Shown here: positions 33,119 to 37,067 of the stretch, in pieces
How the letters are laid out: every line of letters begins with the position of its first letter
Numbering within the stretch: the stretch's first letter is position 1
Assembly: GCA_017510225.1 (NCBI GenBank)
Contig: JAFWNS010000027.1
Coordinates: forward strand, 1-37,067
Reading direction: 5' to 3'
From: Bacilli bacterium
Lineage (GTDB): Bacteria; Bacillota_I; Bacilli_A; RF39; UBA660
DNA length: 37,067 nucleotides
Notes under the pieces: generated by a model
The model's input: the letters and a program-made list of their open reading frames with translations, nothing else
Database searches by the model: none
Told to the model about the DNA's origin: nothing
Position numbers and translations under genes: made by a program

Positions 33119-34525
33119 ATGAAATTATTAAGTGAATTATATAGTGGATATCCAGACATAGAAATTAAAGGAATAAAAATAAATTCAAAACAAATAGAAC
33201 CAGGTGATATTTTTGTATGTACTATGGGTGTTACTGCAGATAGACATGATTTTATTGATGAAGCTATCTCTAATGGTGCAAGTGCTATTGTAGTAAGTAA
33301 AGATGTAGAATGTAATGTCCCAACTATAAAAGTGGATAATACAAACGAAGAGTTAAGAAAATTAGCTAAGAAATTTTATGATAATGCAGACGAAGATTTA
33401 AAACTCATCGCAACTACTGGTACAAATGGGAAAACTACTGTATCTAAATTAATACAAGATTTAATGGGTGAAGATATATGTGGTTATATGGGAACTTCTG
33501 GAATAATTTCATCAAAATTTAACGAAAAAATAATAAATACAACTGCAGATGCAGATAGATTATATATGTACTTTAAAATGTTTGTAGATGCAGGATGTAA
33601 GTATTTAAGTATGGAAACATCTAGTGAAGCATATTTTAGACATAGATTAGATGATATATACTTTGATATTGGTATAGTAACTAATATTACAGAAGATCAT
33701 TTAAATATCCATAAAACTGTAGAAAATTATGTTTCTTGTAAAAAAGAGATGTTAGATCACATAAAAAAAGATGGTTATGCAGTATTAAATACAGATGATA
33801 AATACTATGAAGAGTTTAAAAATAATGTTAATTCTAATTTAGTAACATATGGTATGAATAATGCAGATTTCTTAATAAAAGATTTAGAAGTAACTAATAA
33901 AGATACTAAATTTACAATAGAATATAATTCTAACGATTATAAAATAGTTAGTCCATTATTTGGAGATTTTAATGCTTATAATTTAACTGCAGCGATTGCA
34001 ACATTAGTATGTTTAGGTTATAAAATAGACGATATTATAGAAAAAATACCTAATATAAAACCTTTAGCTGGTCGTGTAGAATTTTTAAATTATGGACAAA
34101 AATATGACATAGTATTAGATTATGCTCATACTACAGATTCATTTTTAAAATTATATCCAGTACTACATAAAATAAAAAGAGGTAAAATAATTACTGTTAC
34201 AGGTTCTGCAGGAGGAAGAGAAAAAGAAAAAAGAGGACCTATGGGTAAAGTAGTATTAGATAATTCTGATTATGTTATATTTACTATGGATGATCCTAGA
34301 AATGAGGACGTTAATGAAATTATAGATGATTTAGTATCACTATCAGATAAATCTAATTATGAAAGAATAATTAATAGAAAAGAAGCTATTAAAAAAGCTT
34401 TTGATATGGCAGAAGATAATGATTTAGTATTAATTGCTGGTAAAGGTAATGATAATTATATGGCAATTGAAGATAAATATGAACCATATTGTGATTTAGA
34501 TGTTATAGAAGATTACTTTAAATAA
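33119..34525 (+). CDS. murE: UDP-MurNAc-tripeptide ligase MurE
   Basis: A 468-residue Mur ligase that adds the third amino acid to UDP-MurNAc-L-Ala-D-Glu in the cytoplasm. The N-terminal UDP-binding domain has IKINSKQIEPGDIFVCTMG. The ATP loop is TTGTNGKTTVSKLIQ, followed by METSSEAYFRHRLD and TNITEDHLNIHKTVENYVSC. The C-terminal domain has DYAHTTDSFLKL, VTGSAGGREKEKRGPMG, MDDPRNEDVNEI and LIAGKGNDNY. The amino-acid-specificity motif reads DDPR: the Arg of the diaminopimelate-type DNPR is kept but the Asn is not, so whether the residue is mDAP or a basic amino acid such as Lys stays open. GGTGATAAC is the ribosome site. Confidence 0.93.
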   Translation: MKLLSELYSGYPDIEIKGIKINSKQIEPGDIFVCTMGVTADRHDFIDEAISNGASAIVVSKDVECNVPTIKVDNTNEELRKLAKKFYDNADEDLKLIATTGTNGKTTVSKLIQDLMGEDICGYMGTSGIISSKFNEKIINTTADADRLYMYFKMFVDAGCKYLSMETSSEAYFRHRLDDIYFDIGIVTNITEDHLNIHKTVENYVSCKKEMLDHIKKDGYAVLNTDDKYYEEFKNNVNSNLVTYGMNNADFLIKDLEVTNKDTKFTIEYNSNDYKIVSPLFGDFNAYNLTAAIATLVCLGYKIDDIIEKIPNIKPLAGRVEFLNYGQKYDIVLDYAHTTDSFLKLYPVLHKIKRGKIITVTGSAGGREKEKRGPMGKVVLDNSDYVIFTMDDPRNEDVNEIIDDLVSLSDKSNYERIINRKEAIKKAFDMAEDNDLVLIAGKGNDNYMAIEDKYEPYCDLDVIEDYFK

Positions 34526-34538
34526 TAAGGAGAAACAC

Positions 34539-35951
34539 ATGAGTAAAAAGAAAGAATTAATGAAAAATACAATTATAATATTTTTAGGTAGGGTATGTAC
34601 TCAGTTAATTTCATTTTTCTTATTACCACTATATACTAGTTTTTTATTAACAAAAGAGTATGGTGTTGTTGATTTAATAACTACGTATGTAACATTATTA
34701 GTTCCAATTATTACATTAGAACTAGAAATGAGTGTCTTTAGATACTTAATTGATGTTAGAAAGAATGAAAAAGAAACTAAAAAGATACTTAGTAATAACT
34801 TCTTAGTATTATTAGTATCACTATTACTATTTGGATTAGCCTATATAATAGTAACATGTTTCTGGCATTTTGATTTTAGATGGTTAATATTATTTGATAT
34901 TATAGTATGTACATTCTCAGGAAACTTCTTACAGATTGCTAGAGGTTTAGGAAGAACAGTCGATTATGCAATAAGTTGTATAATTACTGGAGTATCTACA
35001 ATACTTTTAAATATATTATTTATTGTAGTATTAAAAATGGGTGCTTTTGGAATGATTATTTCTATGGCACTAGCTAATGGATTTGGAGCACTATATTTAT
35101 TTATTAGATTAAAACTATATAATAAAATAAACTTTAAATTAAAAGATACTAAACTTATAAAGAGTATGTATAAATATTCTATTCCTTTAGTACCTAATGG
35201 AGTTAGTTGGTGGGTAGTAAATGTATCAGATAGAACAATTATATCTATAATATTAAGTACTGCTGCTAATGGTATATATGCTATTAGTAATAAATTCCCA
35301 ACTATTATATCTAGTTTATTAGGTATATTTAACTTATCTTGGTCTGAAAGCGCTGCACTACATATAAATAGTCCTGATAGAGATAAATTCTTTACAGATG
35401 TATTAAATACAGTTACTAAACTATTTACATCTCTAGGAGTAGGAATGATAGCTTGTATGCCATTTGTATTCCCAATACTTATTAATCATAAATATGTAGA
35501 TGCATTTAACTATATACCTATCTTAATAATTGCAACAGTATTTAATGTAGCCATTTGTATGTATACAGGTATTTATATAGCTAAGAAAATGACTAAACAA
35601 GTGGCATCTACTACTATAATAGGAGCAATAATTAATATAGTAATAAACTTACTATTTATTAAACTAATAGGTATATATGCCGCAGCTATCTCAACTGCAG
35701 TATCTTACTTTGCTATGATGGTATATAGACACATTGATTTAAAGAAATATGTAAATATTAAATATGAAAAGGGATTAATTATTAATACAATTATAATATT
35801 TACTTTCTCAATCATAATCTATTATCAACATATCTTTGTATTAGATGTAATCAATTTATTAATAGTAATTATTTATGCATATATAATTAATAGAAAATTT
35901 TTAAAGAATTGGAAAAATATTATCTTTAAAAAATTAGGTTTCAAACAATAA
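34539..35951 (+). CDS. Wzx-type polysaccharide/lipid-linked oligosaccharide flippase
   Basis: A 470-residue membrane protein of the MOP superfamily (polysaccharide biosynthesis type), with about 12-14 membrane segments. The N-terminus KNTIIIFLGRVCTQLISFFL followed by LPLYTSFLLTKEYGVVDL is the usual PST/Wzx start. The central YSIPLVPNGVSWWVVNVSDR and FPTIISSLLGIFNLSWSESA also match that family. Such proteins flip undecaprenyl-linked glycans to the outer face. It lies 13 nt after murE and shares its transcript, so the cargo could be lipid II or another wall glycan. This is inference: MurJ proteins belong to the same superfamily but a different branch. A terminator follows directly. Confidence 0.88.
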   Translation: MSKKKELMKNTIIIFLGRVCTQLISFFLLPLYTSFLLTKEYGVVDLITTYVTLLVPIITLELEMSVFRYLIDVRKNEKETKKILSNNFLVLLVSLLLFGLAYIIVTCFWHFDFRWLILFDIIVCTFSGNFLQIARGLGRTVDYAISCIITGVSTILLNILFIVVLKMGAFGMIISMALANGFGALYLFIRLKLYNKINFKLKDTKLIKSMYKYSIPLVPNGVSWWVVNVSDRTIISIILSTAANGIYAISNKFPTIISSLLGIFNLSWSESAALHINSPDRDKFFTDVLNTVTKLFTSLGVGMIACMPFVFPILINHKYVDAFNYIPILIIATVFNVAICMYTGIYIAKKMTKQVASTTIIGAIINIVINLLFIKLIGIYAAAISTAVSYFAMMVYRHIDLKKYVNIKYEKGLIINTIIIFTFSIIIYYQHIFVLDVINLLIVIIYAYIINRKFLKNWKNIIFKKLGFKQ

Positions 35952-35979
35952 ATGTCTAGTATGTAAACTAGACATTTTT
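35950..35979 (+). terminator. Terminator after the flippase gene
   Basis: A perfect 11-bp stem, AAATGTCTAGT (35950-35960) with ACTAGACATTT (35967-35977), 6-nt loop, ending in T5. Confidence 0.85.
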
Positions 35980-35993
35980 ATATAGTAAAAATA

Positions 35994-36022
35994 TTGTAAA
36001 TTTACATACTTTAATATATAAT
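35994..36022 (+). promoter_or_regulatory. Promoter of the secreted-protein gene, with overlapping palindrome
   Basis: TTGTAA (35994-35999), 17-nt spacer, TATAAT (36017-36022). A perfect 12-nt palindrome TGTAAATTTACA (35995-36006) overlaps the -35 and could be an operator. Confidence 0.65.
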
Positions 36023-36047
36023 AATTATATATAATAGAGGTGATAAT

Positions 36048-37037
36048 ATGAAAAATAATTATATTAAAATATTATTAATAGTTATATTGGTATTCATATT
36101 TGGAACAGTAAATGTTAATGCTAAAACATTATGTAAAAGAGCTAAAACTCTTCATACAGAAATATGTAATCAAACAGATACATCACATGCATGTTCATCG
36201 AAACATACTACAGGAAGAACTATAACATACGGAAATTTAGGAACAAAAGGAGTATTTAAAACAGGTGATGCATTTGACTGTGATGTAAATGGAGATGGAA
36301 ATTATGACGCTGAATCTGAAAGATTTTACTATATAGCTGGCTTAAATACTGATATAAACTATGCAGTATTAGTATATTATAATAACGTATCAGGAGGAAC
36401 TCCAAGTAATAATACATCTTTTGCTTATAGTACAGATGGATGGCCAAAAGTAACTGGTCCTGTTACAGCAAAACTACAATTACCAACAACAACACAATGG
36501 AAAAACACAGCACTATCCAATGTAACAAGAAAAATTAAAAATGAGTTAGGAACAGAACTTTTAGATTTTTCTTATGATGGATCTGCAGCTAGATTATTAA
36601 CATACCAAGAAGTATCGGCTTGTGGTAGTGGGACTGCAGAAATGGAAGGATACTTAGATAATTGCCAATTTTTAATGGAAAACACAAAATATTCAAGTGA
36701 AGAACAAAAATATGGATATTGGCTAGAAAATCCAAGTACAAGCACTGGAAGAACAGGTGTAGAAGAGTACGCTTATACAATAAATGGTTTCGTAAGATCG
36801 ACTAATGGTATTGCAAAAGGAACTGATATAGAAGATTATGGAGTTCGTCCAGTAATAGAAGTAAATACAAATGAAATTGAAGATTGTATAGTAGACCCAA
36901 AGAAAGAGGAAGTAGTTTCAGTTCCTGATACAGCAGCTTCTGTATCTAAAATAATTCTTGTAAATGCAATTATTTGTATTTTAATAGGAATAACAATCAT
37001 TTCACTAAATACAATTCATAAAAGAAAAAGAAACTAA
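36048..37037 (+). CDS. Secreted surface protein with VPDTA sorting-like C-terminus
   Basis: A 329-residue exported protein. A signal peptide (KILLIVILVFIFGTVNVNA, cleavage probably after residue 25) is followed by a Cys-rich start (LCKRAKTLHTEICNQTDTSH). FDCDVNGDGNYDAESERFYY contains a dockerin/EF-hand-like calcium loop. YGYWLENPS and EDYGVRPVIEVNT resemble the repeating ends of DUF6273-type surface proteins in gut Firmicutes. The C-terminus has VSVPDTAAS, a membrane segment (about 300-322) and the basic tail HKRKRN, which is the layout of a sortase signal, with VPDTA where LPxTG is usual. No sortase gene is in the window, so covalent anchoring is inferred. It has its own promoter and AGAGGTGATAAT ribosome site. 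The last 30 nt of the window hold nothing I can identify. Confidence 0.82.
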   Translation: MKNNYIKILLIVILVFIFGTVNVNAKTLCKRAKTLHTEICNQTDTSHACSSKHTTGRTITYGNLGTKGVFKTGDAFDCDVNGDGNYDAESERFYYIAGLNTDINYAVLVYYNNVSGGTPSNNTSFAYSTDGWPKVTGPVTAKLQLPTTTQWKNTALSNVTRKIKNELGTELLDFSYDGSAARLLTYQEVSACGSGTAEMEGYLDNCQFLMENTKYSSEEQKYGYWLENPSTSTGRTGVEEYAYTINGFVRSTNGIAKGTDIEDYGVRPVIEVNTNEIEDCIVDPKKEEVVSVPDTAASVSKIILVNAIICILIGITIISLNTIHKRKRN

Positions 37038-37067
37038 AATATTACAACAAAATTAGACATATAATTA

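Noticed and set aside
1-37067. Mycoplasma-type code with TGA as Trp
   Set aside because: TGA ends rnhB, rel, dtd and murG at the expected family lengths, and Trp is encoded by TGG.
1-37067. CRISPR arrays, insertion sequences, prophage, tRNA or rRNA genes
   Set aside because: No spaced direct repeats, transposase or phage genes, and no cloverleaf or rRNA-like GC-rich segments were seen; the only integrase-like gene is a Xer recombinase in its normal synteny.

Overview
The window is one compact, very AT-rich chromosomal stretch of a low-GC Bacillota. Gene content and order look like Bacilli: comN-secDF, rel-dtd, lexA beside a small SOS gene, polA-mutM, murG-murB-divIB and ftsA-ftsZ, a T-box in front of glyS, and strong Shine-Dalgarno sites built on AGGAGG or AGGTGA. 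TGA is used as an ordinary stop (rnhB, rel, dtd, murG), so this is not the Mycoplasma code. Peptidoglycan and SOS genes are present. I infer an uncultured, host-associated lineage near the Mollicutes/Erysipelotrichia side of Bacilli; the species cannot be named from sequence alone. I saw no transposase, prophage, CRISPR array, tRNA or rRNA.

Layout. 1-5350: the 3' end of rnhB, an unknown gene, topA, an unknown charged coiled-coil gene and a Xer recombinase. 5370-11650: comN, a fused secDF, bifunctional (p)ppGpp enzyme rel, dtd and a PerM/AI-2E-type membrane protein. 11665-13208: a T-box leader with an unusually short Stem I, then glyS. 13213-14640: an anchored extracytoplasmic protein, convergent with an alpha/beta hydrolase. 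14686-16453: a free-standing structured RNA of about 180 nt (6S RNA is the best candidate), an unknown gene and tcdA. 16456-20860: lexA on the minus strand, diverging through a region with two LexA boxes from a 56-codon membrane-protein gene (YneA/SosA-like position), then polA and mutM. 20862-22740: gmk and tmcAL on the minus strand.

22774-32114 is a division and cell-wall cluster: murG, murB, divIB, three large GT-C-like membrane proteins, then ftsA and ftsZ behind their own promoter. 32113-33021 (minus) encodes an arginase-fold protein that has lost half of the usual manganese ligands. 33074-35979 holds murE with a Wzx-type flippase 13 nt downstream. The window ends with a secreted protein carrying a C-terminal VPDTA sorting-like signal.

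The items most worth a second look are the metal-site-degenerate ureohydrolase, the minimal glycine T-box, the LexA-controlled 56-aa membrane protein, the trio of GT-C-like proteins inside the division cluster, and the structured RNA at 14720-14898. Nearly every transcription unit ends in a perfect hairpin plus T-run, and most promoters with a recognisable -35 have a 17-nt spacer, so the transcription units can be read directly.
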